Shown here: in pieces, positions 7,212-14,395 of the stretch | Layout of the letters: each line of letters begins with the position of its first letter | How positions within the stretch are numbered: position 1 is the first letter of the stretch | Source of the DNA: CAJQQY01 sp964352225 | GTDB taxonomy: Bacteria > Bacteroidota > Bacteroidia > Chitinophagales > Saprospiraceae | Assembly (NCBI GenBank): GCA_964352225.1 | Contig: CAYGRM010000155.1 | Location: 1 to 14,732, forward strand | Direction: 5' to 3' | DNA: 14,732 nt | The notes under the pieces: generated by a model | Databases searched by the model: none | Told to the model about the DNA's origin: nothing | The model's input: only the letters and a program-made list of their open reading frames with translations | Made by a program: the position numbers and the translations under genes

Positions 7212-7815
7212 TCTTTAAAACATCATGAGTCAAAACATCTGAAAATGGAATGACTCCAGTTCGAATATCCATCAATAAGGATTCACAGGTAGCGAATGCT
7301 TTGACTTCATTCTTTTTGAACATTTTATACTTATAATACAAATCACTATTGATGTAAAAGATTAAGAGTAAATCTGCTTGCATTCTCACCGCTGATTCTC
7401 TTAATTGAGTTAACGTTGGATTTGATTTGGTCATTAATTTCGGGAGTAGAAAAACCTTTTTTGTTCTGCCGGTACTTTCTAGTTTCGATTTTAAAATTTC
7501 AAACTGATTACGTTGAGTCTGCATTTCTTCTTCATTATTCCAAGCGTATTTATTGTAATTAGAATAAGTCGAATTCATATTTAAAATGGCAACCCGAACA
7601 GTATCTGGTAATTTTATTTTTCCATTCAACAATCGTTGAATATCTTCTTCTGAGATGGTGCTTTCCTTATCTGAAAAAAGCGATTGGGTGATTAATTCGG
7701 GTTTATATTCTTGCTGAGAGGCATTTTCGAAATTGGGTGCTCCCACTTTAGAATAACTCCTTCCACAACTTGATAACAACACACTTACAAGAAATAGAAA
7801 TAAATATTTATTCAT
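7212..7815 (-). CDS. Lipoprotein in the sigma operon, 3' end lost in the gap
   Basis: 201 residues are visible before the gap; the true C-terminus is unknown. The signal peptide ends in the lipobox LSSC at Cys17. The mature part has a strand-turn core (VRVAILNMNSTYS, about 73-85; LRESAVRMQADLLLIFYINSD, about 138-158) and a later segment (CESLLMDIRTGVIPFSD). This layout, a short lipoprotein whose body asks whether a sum of paths or stresses can be met, is reminiscent of rhombotarget-type lipoproteins, but I do not claim membership. It begins 11 nt after the sigma factor stop, so the two are almost surely co-transcribed. A stop read through the Ns at 7198-7200 should not be trusted. Confidence 0.7.
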
Positions 7816-7826
7816 AATTTTTAGTG

Positions 7827-8405
7827 CTAAAAAATATAAAACAATGAACTTACAAGAATAAATAGAACTCCACCAACTCCTGGAATTTGATTTTCTCTAA
7901 CTAATTTTTGTAATCGTTTCTTGGCTAAAATTAATTGAGATTTTGAGGTGTTTATACTGATTCCTAGTTGCTCGGCAATCTCTCGGTGTTTGTATCCTTC
8001 CACCACGTATAAGTTGAAAATAGTCCGGTAGCCAGTTGGTAATTTATCCAAAAGATTTAAAATATCTTGAGCCTCTAATTGATCTTGAACCGTAACAAAT
8101 GACTGAATTTCAATATTACTGATCTCCACAGTCATTTTGAAATTATTGTTTTTTCTCAAATGCATTAATGCTTCGTTCACCACAATTCTACGAATCCAAC
8201 CTTCAAAACTTCCATCTCCTTTGAACATATCAATTTTAGACATGGCCTTAAAAAGACCTTCCACTAAAACGTCTTCGGCGTCCTCATGATTTTTTAAATA
8301 TCGTTTGCAGACTCCGTACATTTTTGGAGAATATTTATCGTAGAGGGCCTGTTGCGCTTGACGATTCTGCTTTCGACAACCTTGTATAATTTCTTGTTCA
8401 GTCAC
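7827..8405 (-). CDS. ECF-type RNA polymerase sigma factor with hydrophobic C-terminal tail
   Basis: A 192-residue sigma-70 family factor. Sigma region 2 is at about 20-85 (LYDKYSPKMYGVCKRYLKNHEDAEDVLVEGLFKA, then F.GWIRRIVVNEALMHLRK). Region 4 is at about 115-168 (LLDKLPTGYRTIFNLYVVEGYKHREIAEQLGIS..TSKSQLILAKKRLQK), with the helix-turn-helix for the -35 element. After region 4, residues 176-192 (GVGGVLFILVSSLFYIF) are almost wholly hydrophobic, unusual for a cytosolic factor and possibly a membrane anchor. The stop is followed 11 nt later by the lipoprotein start, so the tail is not an obvious frameshift. It is the first gene of an operon with a lipoprotein and an anti-sigma-like membrane protein. 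A perfect TTTTATATATAAAA palindrome at 8449-8462 lies 44 nt upstream of the start. Confidence 0.92.
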   Translation of the reverse strand: MTEQEIIQGCRKQNRQAQQALYDKYSPKMYGVCKRYLKNHEDAEDVLVEGLFKAMSKIDMFKGDGSFEGWIRRIVVNEALMHLRKNNNFKMTVEISNIEIQSFVTVQDQLEAQDILNLLDKLPTGYRTIFNLYVVEGYKHREIAEQLGISINTSKSQLILAKKRLQKLVRENQIPGVGGVLFILVSSLFYIF

Positions 8406-8599
8406 ATTGGTAGTTTTCGAGTGAACTAATCTGGTTTCGGCTAATTGGTTTTATATATAAAATTAAAAGTTTTTATTAAAAATCAAACTTTACATTTTTA
8501 GTTGTTTATCTAATCTTATAGATGCCAATGATTATTTTTTTGGTGTGTCAGGCTCCTTTCTTTTTTTTCTTTTTTTTATAAAAAAGTAAGATTTGATCC

Positions 8600-8607
8600 T
8601 ATCTTTG
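8600..8607 (+). promoter_or_regulatory. Candidate -7 box of lysA
   Basis: TATCTTTG matches TAnnTTTG exactly and is followed by CGC, as often seen in Bacteroidota promoters. Predicted transcription starts near 8613, giving a leader of about 55 nt. The upstream -33 zone is a T-rich tract (8558-8578) and no clear TTTG is placed there. A second match on the opposite strand (8626-8633, reading TATATTTG leftward) could drive the sigma operon with a 5' leader of about 215 nt. Confidence 0.5.
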
Positions 8608-8667
8608 CGCTTCTTTTAGCCTTACCAAATATATTTCCATTTTATTTAATTAATAAATAACTTAAAA

Positions 8668-9918
8668 ATGAATCTCGAAGGTAACCGGTATCTTTTTGAG
8701 GGGGGAATAGACCCTCTGGAACTTTGTAAAAAATATGATTGCCCATTGTATGTGTATGATACAGGCATAATGAAGCGACAATATAATCGCTTGGTTAATG
8801 CTTTTGATGTCAAACAGATCAAGATTAATTACGCTTGTAAAGCGTTGACCAATTTGAGTATTTTAAAGTTTTTTAAACGGTTAGGTTCAGGATTAGATAC
8901 AGTTTCGATCCAAGAAGTTCGATTAGGGCTAAAAGTTGGGTTTGCTCCAGAGGATATTATTTATACGCCAAATGGAGTTTCTTTGGAAGAAATAAAGATG
9001 GCAGCTGAACTTGGGGTAAAAATCAATATCGATAATATATCAATTTTGGAACAATTCGGTCAGGAGTTTAAAAATATTCCTGTTTGTATTCGAATTAATC
9101 CACACATTATGGCTGGCGGAAGTTCGAAAATATCAGTTGGACATATTGATTCAAAATTTGGAATTTCATTTCATCAAATGCCTTTAGTGAAAAGAGTGCT
9201 TGAAGCAACTGGTTTGAAAGTAGAGGGTGTTCATATGCATACTGGCTCTGATATCATGGATGCTAATGTATTTTTGATGGGAGCAGAAATATTGTTTAAT
9301 ATCGCTAAAGATTTTCCAGATTTACAATACATCGATTTCGGAAGCGGCTTTAAGGTACCTTACAAAGAGAATGATATAGAAACGGATATTGAGGATTTAG
9401 GTGTAAAGATATCCGAGCGATTTAACCAATTTTGTAAAGATTATGGAAGAGATTTGACTTTGATGTTTGAGCCTGGAAAATTTTTGGTAAGCCAATCTGG
9501 ATACTTTTTTACTAAAGTTAATGTAGTAAAGCAAACTCTTTCTACCGTTTTTGCGGGTGTTGATTCGGGATTGAATCATTTGATCCGACCGATGTTTTAT
9601 AATTCTTATCATCGAATTCAAAATGTTTCTAAGCCAAATGCCAAACCTAGAATTTATACTGTGGTGGGATATATTTGCGAGACAGATACATTTGGAGTGA
9701 ATCGTAGAATTAATGAAATTCAAGAGGGAGACATCCTAGTTTTTCATAATGCTGGAGCTTATTGCTCTTCCATGGCAAGTAACTATAATTCACGATTTAA
9801 ACCTGCAGAGGTGATGATTTTTGAAGGAAAAGATTACTTGATTCGGGAAAGAGAAAAGATGGAAGATTTGACGGCGAAGCAAATTGAGGTAAATTTTGAG
9901 GAAGAGGTAAAAGTGTAG
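8668..9918 (+). CDS. lysA: Diaminopimelate decarboxylase
   Basis: A 416-residue fold-type III PLP decarboxylase, of normal length, converting meso-diaminopimelate to L-lysine and CO2, the last step of lysine synthesis, in the cytosol. PLP forms a Schiff base with Lys58 in NYACKALTN. Other family marks are HTGS (191-194), the phosphate-binding GSGF (225-228), EPGKFLVS (268-275, where Lys271 replaces the more usual Arg of EPGR), the catalytic Cys337 in YICETDTFG from the partner subunit, and GAYCSSMASNYN (363-374). The ATG at 8668 gives a start with no competing upstream ATG. The gene is monocistronic here, with a TAnnTTTG promoter upstream and a long palindrome after the stop. Confidence 0.95.
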   Translation: MNLEGNRYLFEGGIDPLELCKKYDCPLYVYDTGIMKRQYNRLVNAFDVKQIKINYACKALTNLSILKFFKRLGSGLDTVSIQEVRLGLKVGFAPEDIIYTPNGVSLEEIKMAAELGVKINIDNISILEQFGQEFKNIPVCIRINPHIMAGGSSKISVGHIDSKFGISFHQMPLVKRVLEATGLKVEGVHMHTGSDIMDANVFLMGAEILFNIAKDFPDLQYIDFGSGFKVPYKENDIETDIEDLGVKISERFNQFCKDYGRDLTLMFEPGKFLVSQSGYFFTKVNVVKQTLSTVFAGVDSGLNHLIRPMFYNSYHRIQNVSKPNAKPRIYTVVGYICETDTFGVNRRINEIQEGDILVFHNAGAYCSSMASNYNSRFKPAEVMIFEGKDYLIREREKMEDLTAKQIEVNFEEEVKV

Positions 9919-10019
9919 TTTTTTGCCGCAGACTTTTTATGACTTTTTTTATGACTTTTCGCAGCTTTAGAAAGCCTGTGAAAAGTCATAATTTGTCAGT
10001 TTAAGTCTGTGGCAAAAAA
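9919..10019. repeat. Nested 101-nt palindromic element between lysA and the OmpA-like gene
   Basis: The outer arms (9919-9935 and 10003-10019) pair over 17 bp with one G-U; the inner arms (9949-9964 and 9976-9991) pair over 16 bp with one G-U; a 4-bp TGAC/GTCA stem lies between. GACTTTT recurs three times in the left half. Both G-U pairs are on the + strand. No U-tract follows on either strand, so it is not a standard terminator. It resembles hairpin-forming dispersed intergenic repeats, such as the CGCAGATT/TCTGTGGC kind, but copies elsewhere cannot be checked here. Confidence 0.75.
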
Positions 10020-10025
10020 TATAAA

Positions 10026-11972
10026 TCATTTCCGAAGCACTACATCAACCCTTCGACTTTGACTATTTGTATCATTATTTGGAGAACTTGCAATAGAACC
10101 AAGTCCCTCCGTTTTTATTACTTTATCAATCGTTACTCCGTATTCTGAAAGGAATGAAACGATGGCTTTTGCTCGCTTCTCAGACAACTTTTTATTATAA
10201 GTGTCCGAACCACTATTATCTGCATAACCAACTACTTCCACTCTCCAGTCTTTTTCTCTGTTCAGTAATTTAGATAATTCTTTCAATTCTATTTCGGCTT
10301 TTTGAGTTAAGTCATAGGAATCGAATTCAAAGAAAAATTGAACTCGTTTTTCTCGAACGGGAGATCCTTTTCGAACCGCTACTGTCTTGATATTATTCTT
10401 GGGGACAAGTGGTAATTTGATGGTATTATTTGAAGTATTATCCTGTGCATCTAAAAATTGAGCATCAATAAAATAATCGTAACCTTTTTCATTTATTTGA
10501 AAAGAGTAACCTTTATTTCCTGGCACACAAAGGAAAAACCATCCTGTTTCATCAGATTGTGCAGTAAATTTTTCTTCTGAATTGCTAATGTTTACAGTTG
10601 TTGCAATGGGTTCTCCTGTTTCTTCATCCGTCACAAATCCTTCTAAGTGAACCATAGGAATAGGTCTTAATTCTTCAGGAAGCTCAAAAGTATAGATGTC
10701 CAAACCTCCCGTTCCATTCATTCTTTCAGATGCGAAAAAGGCAGTTTTCCCATTTCCTTGAACATACATTCCTATTTCTTTTCCAGTAGAATTAATAGGA
10801 TAACCAAGGTTTTCGGGTTTTGTCCAGAGGCCATTTTCAAACCTTGAGACAAATAAGTCTCCATCACCTTGTCCGGGATGACCAGTAGAAGTGAAATAAA
10901 GCGTTTTTCCATCATTAGCGATAAATGGTGCTTCTTCATCTCCTTTAGTGTTTATCATTGCACCTAGATTTGAAGGTATTCCCCAATCTCCATTTGGCAT
11001 TAGTGAACTCAAATAAATATCACCACCGCCAAGTCCATCTTTTCGAGTACTTGAAAAAAACATTTTAGTCCCATCACAACTAATCGAAGGTTGAGAATCC
11101 CACTCCTGGGAATTCAAGTTTCCTTCGAGTCGGGAGACTTCGATAATCTCTTCATCTTTCAAGGTCGCCTTATAAATATCGCAACCACCTTCCGTATCCT
11201 CACGCATACATCCTGAAAAATAAAAAGCTCTTCCATGCATTTCGAAACGAGCCATTCCCTCATTTTCATCAGTATTTAAAGAATTGCCATAAGCTTTTCC
11301 TTTTTTCCAATTATCACCATCTCGATAACTTAAATATATATCTTCATTGATATCTTTTAATTTTCTCGTAAAAACTAATTTCTTCCCATCACTAGTGATA
11401 GTTGGAAGATATTCGTCATATTTTGAATTAATATTTTTACCCAAATTATATGGTTCATCAATGATCATACTTTTATCCAAATTGAAAACATAATCACAAT
11501 TCATTTTTCGTTCTTCCAGCATCAAGTCATAGGTAATCTCTAAGCCAGATTCCTTTTTGACATTGGTATAATTGTTATCCTTCATTTTTTCATATCGTGT
11601 GAAAAAATACATGGCTAACTCAGGATCACCTAATTTAAAATAAGCTTCTCCACACTCGAAAAGTGCCGCTCGCGAAAGTTTATCATCAATTTCAAAACTT
11701 TGTTCGTATGCCTTAATTGCTTTTTTGAATTGTCCTGTTTCGAGGTAGGTCTTTCCCAGTAAACGATGCGCCACGGCAAAATTATTTTTAATTTTTACCG
11801 TATGCTCGAGCTGTTTCATGGCAGCTTCAATATTACCCTTATTCATCAGACGCTCTGCAATACGAAGAGATTCCTTGGCATTATTGGTATCTCTAAAATC
11901 GTTATAATCTTGACCAAAAGACCAATGATGGGAAAGTAGAAAAATGATAAGATATGTAAAAAACCTGTTCAT
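10026..11972 (-). CDS. OmpA-family outer membrane protein with TPR and PD40 propeller (PorE-like)
   Basis: A 648-residue secreted protein. Domains in order: signal peptide (1-20, ending SFG/Q); TPR repeats (about 30-130); a five-blade-like set of PD40/WD40 segments (about 184-430, e.g. SDGKKLVFTR, CDGTKMFFSST, NDGKTLYFTST, GNGKTAFFASE, with GGGDIYLS); a carboxypeptidase regulatory-like domain (about 440-505, HLEGFVTDEETGEPI); and a C-terminal OmpA peptidoglycan-binding domain (about 543-648), whose GYADNSGSDTYNKKLSEKRA holds the diaminopimelate-binding Asp and Arg. This order is that of PorE, a type IX secretion component that ties the machinery to peptidoglycan; many paralogs exist, so PorE itself is not certain. 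It lacks a lipobox Cys, unlike some relatives. The start is the ATG at 11972, with a TAnnTTTG box about 100 nt upstream. Confidence 0.9.
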   Translation of the reverse strand: MNRFFTYLIIFLLSHHWSFGQDYNDFRDTNNAKESLRIAERLMNKGNIEAAMKQLEHTVKIKNNFAVAHRLLGKTYLETGQFKKAIKAYEQSFEIDDKLSRAALFECGEAYFKLGDPELAMYFFTRYEKMKDNNYTNVKKESGLEITYDLMLEERKMNCDYVFNLDKSMIIDEPYNLGKNINSKYDEYLPTITSDGKKLVFTRKLKDINEDIYLSYRDGDNWKKGKAYGNSLNTDENEGMARFEMHGRAFYFSGCMREDTEGGCDIYKATLKDEEIIEVSRLEGNLNSQEWDSQPSISCDGTKMFFSSTRKDGLGGGDIYLSSLMPNGDWGIPSNLGAMINTKGDEEAPFIANDGKTLYFTSTGHPGQGDGDLFVSRFENGLWTKPENLGYPINSTGKEIGMYVQGNGKTAFFASERMNGTGGLDIYTFELPEELRPIPMVHLEGFVTDEETGEPIATTVNISNSEEKFTAQSDETGWFFLCVPGNKGYSFQINEKGYDYFIDAQFLDAQDNTSNNTIKLPLVPKNNIKTVAVRKGSPVREKRVQFFFEFDSYDLTQKAEIELKELSKLLNREKDWRVEVVGYADNSGSDTYNKKLSEKRAKAIVSFLSEYGVTIDKVIKTEGLGSIASSPNNDTNSQSRRVDVVLRK

Positions 11973-12070
11973 GGAAACTCTTTTTCAGTTTTGGTAAAAC
12001 GTACATTTTTGTCTAAAAAATGGAATTTTGTTTATTCTCCAAACACCTCAAAAGTTGATTTTATTTTTTG

Positions 12071-12078
12071 CAAAAATA
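12071..12078 (-). promoter_or_regulatory. Candidate -7 box of the OmpA-like gene
   Basis: Read leftward, 12078-12071 is TATTTTTG, an exact TAnnTTTG match. Predicted transcription starts near 12066, giving a leader of about 93 nt to the ATG at 11972. The box sits in a near-palindrome, 12061-12079 (TTATTTTTTGC...), so the + strand also carries a poorer version with 3-nt spacing. No -33 element is evident. Confidence 0.4.
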
Positions 12079-12083
12079 AGAAC

Positions 12084-12208
12084 AATTCTCTTCCTTGATG
12101 TAGTGGAATGGAGTTATTTTTAAACCCATTTTTTTAATTGAATATTAGGGGAGAATTTTTTGATGAAAACTATTTTTTAAAATAACTTTCATCAATTTTA
12201 ACTTTTTT
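12084..12208 (+). ncRNA. Possible structured RNA upstream of the OmpA-like gene
   Basis: The 353-nt interval 11973-12325 contains no gene. On the + strand it can form an outer helix AATTCTCTTC/GGGGAGAATT (12084-12093 with 12148-12157, two U-G pairs), an inner hairpin around ATGG...CCAT (12107-12130) followed by seven Ts, and a hairpin TTGATGAAA/TTTCATCAA (12160-12168 with 12187-12195) with a nested TATTTT/AAAATA stem, followed by TTTTAACTTTTTT. The U-G pairs favour the + strand, opposite to the neighbouring genes. AT-rich DNA forms hairpins by chance, so this is tentative. The rest of the interval, 12209-12325, shows only small AT-rich repeats. Confidence 0.3.
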
Positions 12209-12325
12209 GCAATAATTGTGCTGTTTTTTGTGATTTACTAACTTGTTGATTTACAATGAGTTAAAGAGCCTGAATTTGAAAGGAAGTTTTAATTACCTTT
12301 TCAGTATTTGATACTTTAAAGTTTG

Positions 12326-13549
12326 TTAATTTTCAATATTTTTCTCTTCAACTTGATCAGAAAGTTCTTGATCTGCTAGTGATTTTGGGTCCTCTTGGTA
12401 ACGGATAACTAATTTGTAATTTCCTTTTAATTGTGTGATAATTGGTGACAGCATCAATTTCATTAACTCATCTGCTTGGTCTTTTGCTTTATCAAATATC
12501 CGATCTTCGATGGCATCTCTTCGAAATTCTGTGCGTAAAACATTGAAATTTTTATTAAAATCCTCATTACTTAATTCACGCATCCAACCCACATCTAATT
12601 TATCAATTTTGGGATAAACCTCGTGTGATAAAATTTGTGGAGCTGGCATACTTACATAAACTCGTTTTCGTCCTTCATCTAATTGAATTTCGAAAAAATT
12701 ATCTAGTTTGAATCCTACTTTCAGAACACTAATTGCTGATACTTCGATGTCTGTGGAGGAAATGGAATATCCCCAAATTTTAGTTTGGAGTTGTTTATTT
12801 AAACCTTTTCGATCACGCACTTCCATCGTTGCCAATTCTGCAATTGTTTTTTCTACTTTTTCTTCGAGCATCCCTTTAGAAGAACTGAAATCCTTAATCG
12901 CAGCTTTTTGTTCAAGTCTACGAATCATCGGTTTGAGACTTTCTTGCAAAGCAATCATACAAGGTGTTTCAACACCATTTCCAATCCCAGCAATTTTTCC
13001 ACCTTTTGAAATGACCAAGTTCATAATGATTTGATTGACCAAATAACAACTATAGTTAGAAGCTACTTCATTCAATGCTTCGGTGGCAGAATTATAATTA
13101 TTTCCATACCACGACTCATACATATTGGCTGAGGTATCTCGGATTTTTAGAAAATCATTGTAGTACATTTGGCGTAAATAGGGATGTTGCTTTTGGTAGG
13201 CAGGTTCAATTTCCATTTTTATAGAATCAGGCAAATCCATTCTGTTGGCAACATGATTTAGCATGCTCAAATTAAAATTATAAATAAGGTCATTAAATTC
13301 TCGTTGATATCTTTCTGGGTTAGTTAAAATTGCTAAGGTCGTTTCATCATCTACCTTGAAATCAAATTCAGCTGGAATATATTTAATCTGCATTTCTTTG
13401 GGAATACTTGTATAGTTTTCACCATTGGAAAATGAGTAGTCGGAATTTTTAAAATAGTTATAAAATAACAAGAGACATATTCCGAAAAATAAGGTGTATA
13501 GCAGTATTTTGCTGAGTGAAGTTCCTTTACCGTAAATATTTTCTGACAT
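12326..13549 (-). CDS. Membrane-anchored DUF4230 protein
   Basis: A 407-residue protein with one N-terminal transmembrane segment (about 13-32) and a large extracytoplasmic part. Residues about 260-385 (STDIEVSAISVLKVGFKLDNFFEIQL, then KRVYVSMPAPQILSHEV and a helical ..DAIEDRIFDKAKDQADELMKLMLSPI) match the DUF4230 layout: beta strands, a [VI]xVxMPxPxIL motif, then a long helix ending at the C-terminus. The region between 60 and 250 is helical and novel to me; it contains three Cys (about 168, 199) but no catalytic motif. DUF4230 is of unknown function. The ATG at 13549 is the only plausible start. It is flanked by the OmpA-like gene downstream and the candidate small RNA upstream, and a TAnnTTTG box lies 125 nt upstream. 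Confidence 0.7.
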   Translation of the reverse strand: MSENIYGKGTSLSKILLYTLFFGICLLLFYNYFKNSDYSFSNGENYTSIPKEMQIKYIPAEFDFKVDDETTLAILTNPERYQREFNDLIYNFNLSMLNHVANRMDLPDSIKMEIEPAYQKQHPYLRQMYYNDFLKIRDTSANMYESWYGNNYNSATEALNEVASNYSCYLVNQIIMNLVISKGGKIAGIGNGVETPCMIALQESLKPMIRRLEQKAAIKDFSSSKGMLEEKVEKTIAELATMEVRDRKGLNKQLQTKIWGYSISSTDIEVSAISVLKVGFKLDNFFEIQLDEGRKRVYVSMPAPQILSHEVYPKIDKLDVGWMRELSNEDFNKNFNVLRTEFRRDAIEDRIFDKAKDQADELMKLMLSPIITQLKGNYKLVIRYQEDPKSLADQELSDQVEEKNIEN

Positions 13550-13673
13550 GATATAGGGTTGTAAAAAATTAAGATTCGTCCTTCGAAATAGACGTTTTTA
13601 AATTGTTAAGTCACTAATGAAAAAATTAAAAGATAGTGAATCGAACTTCTCTAAATTTACTAATACTTTTTTG

Positions 13674-13681
13674 CAAAAGTA
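13674..13681 (-). promoter_or_regulatory. Candidate -7 box of the DUF4230 gene
   Basis: Read leftward, 13681-13674 is TACTTTTG, an exact TAnnTTTG match, about 125 nt upstream of the ATG at 13549. It is embedded in TACTTTTTTGCAAAAGTA (13664-13681), a near-palindrome with a 2-T offset, so the + strand carries TACTTTTTTG with a 4-nt spacer that might fire rightward. Confidence 0.45.
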
Positions 13682-13868
13682 AAAAAAACAGATTAACCAC
13701 TAGCTTTATTAGGCAGCACTCCTAAATTATAAAACGTTATTTGGTTAGTTCTTGTTTATATTGCTGTATTGATTACAGCATGTTTGTTTTTTGTTTTCTC
13801 ATTAGAAGATATTAATTTTTAAATGAGGATAAGACCGCTACAACTTAGGAATTGTTGCGGTTTTTTTA
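13682..13868 (+). ncRNA. Candidate small RNA ending at an intrinsic terminator
   Basis: The gene-free interval 13550-13893 holds a + strand series of hairpins with no + strand gene. Helix GATTAACCA/TGGTTAGTT (13691-13699 with 13742-13750) pairs over 9 bp, with two G-U pairs valid only on the + strand, and encloses TTAGG/CCTAA (13709-13713 with 13721-13725). A second hairpin, TGCTGTA/TACAGCA (13762-13768 with 13774-13780), is followed by a T-rich run. A last hairpin (13831-13843 with 13852-13864, one T-T mismatch, 8-nt loop) leads into seven Ts. The 5' end is unknown; the near-palindrome at 13664-13681 could start it. It might instead be the leader of a tiny ORF or a chance structure. Bases 13550-13660 hold only the DUF4230 leader. 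Confidence 0.4.
13831..13867 (+). terminator. Intrinsic terminator on the + strand with no obvious gene
   Basis: The stem 13831-13843/13852-13864 contains a GC-rich block ACCGC/GCGGT, one T-T mismatch and one G-U, with an 8-nt loop (CTTAGGAA), and is followed by TTTTTTT on the + strand. It lies 27 nt beyond the leftward stop of the DinB-fold gene, but the U-tract points rightward. Leftward termination is possible but poorer (CUUAUCCUCAUUU follows). Confidence 0.7.
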
Positions 13869-13893
13869 TTGGCAAAAATAAAAAGGTGTTTTG

Positions 13894-14382
13894 TTATTCG
13901 AATCGAGTCACATAAGAAATATAATCTGTGGATTTAATTTCTCCAAAGTCTGCCTGCCTGCCTAAAGTTGTAATTTGTCCCCGATGATAAGTGGAGTGAT
14001 TCATAACATGATGAATAATTTGTTGAATGGGAATAGAATAACTGTTACCTTTAGTATCTTGAAAATCACAAACGGAATCAAAAAATGATTCTTCTTGATT
14101 TTCTATAAATTCCAAAAAGTCTTTTGAAACCTTTAATCCCATCTGGAGAACCTCTTGTAGCGTACCATTAAATTCAGGAAAAGTTGCAGCAGAATTTCCT
14201 TTTAATCTCATCAACCATATTTTTTCAGCTCCCCATAAGTGTTTCATCGTTAATTCTATAGATGGGAAACTGTTGACAATTGGTTGAGTGATTATTTTTT
14301 CATCATATTGCTTGAGTAAGTCAACTGTTCTTTGATTAGCCCAAAGGTTGTATTTTAAAATTTCGATCCAATGGTTTTTCAT
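13894..14382 (-). CDS. DinB-fold protein, putative metal-dependent thiol-S-transferase-type enzyme
   Basis: A 162-residue four-helix protein of the DinB/YfiT superfamily, full length for the family. The probable metal-binding histidine triad is His48 (TMKHLWGAE), His129 (HHVMNHSTYH) and His133. The C-terminal GRQADF follows the family's HRGQITTLGRQ signature. Family members include thiol-dependent enzymes using mycothiol, bacillithiol or others, and proteins of unknown function, so the substrate is unknown; it is expected to be cytosolic. Tandem TGCC units (13951-13962) lie in the coding sequence. It is divergent from folP and preceded by a large leader hairpin; the start ATG at 14382 lies 13 nt downstream of that hairpin. 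Confidence 0.85.
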   Translation of the reverse strand: MKNHWIEILKYNLWANQRTVDLLKQYDEKIITQPIVNSFPSIELTMKHLWGAEKIWLMRLKGNSAATFPEFNGTLQEVLQMGLKVSKDFLEFIENQEESFFDSVCDFQDTKGNSYSIPIQQIIHHVMNHSTYHRGQITTLGRQADFGEIKSTDYISYVTRFE

Positions 14383-14395
14383 ATTTTTAGATTTT

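Noticed and set aside
8449..8462. Perfect TTTTATATATAAAA palindrome upstream of the sigma gene as an operator
   Set aside because: Pure A+T palindromes of this size are expected often in such AT-rich DNA; there is no second copy nearby.
8552..8578. Pyrimidine tract before lysA as a phase-variable repeat
   Set aside because: The T-runs are interrupted by C and lie outside any reading frame; nothing shows length variation.
13780..13815. 11-codon ORF (MFVFCFLIRRY) in the candidate small RNA
   Set aside because: Too short and without a ribosome-binding site; its start overlaps a hairpin arm. It could be a toxin-like peptide only by speculation.
13951..13962. Tandem TGCC units as a contingency repeat in the DinB-fold gene
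   Set aside because: Only about two and a half units near the C-terminus, encoding the usual GRQA part of the family signature.
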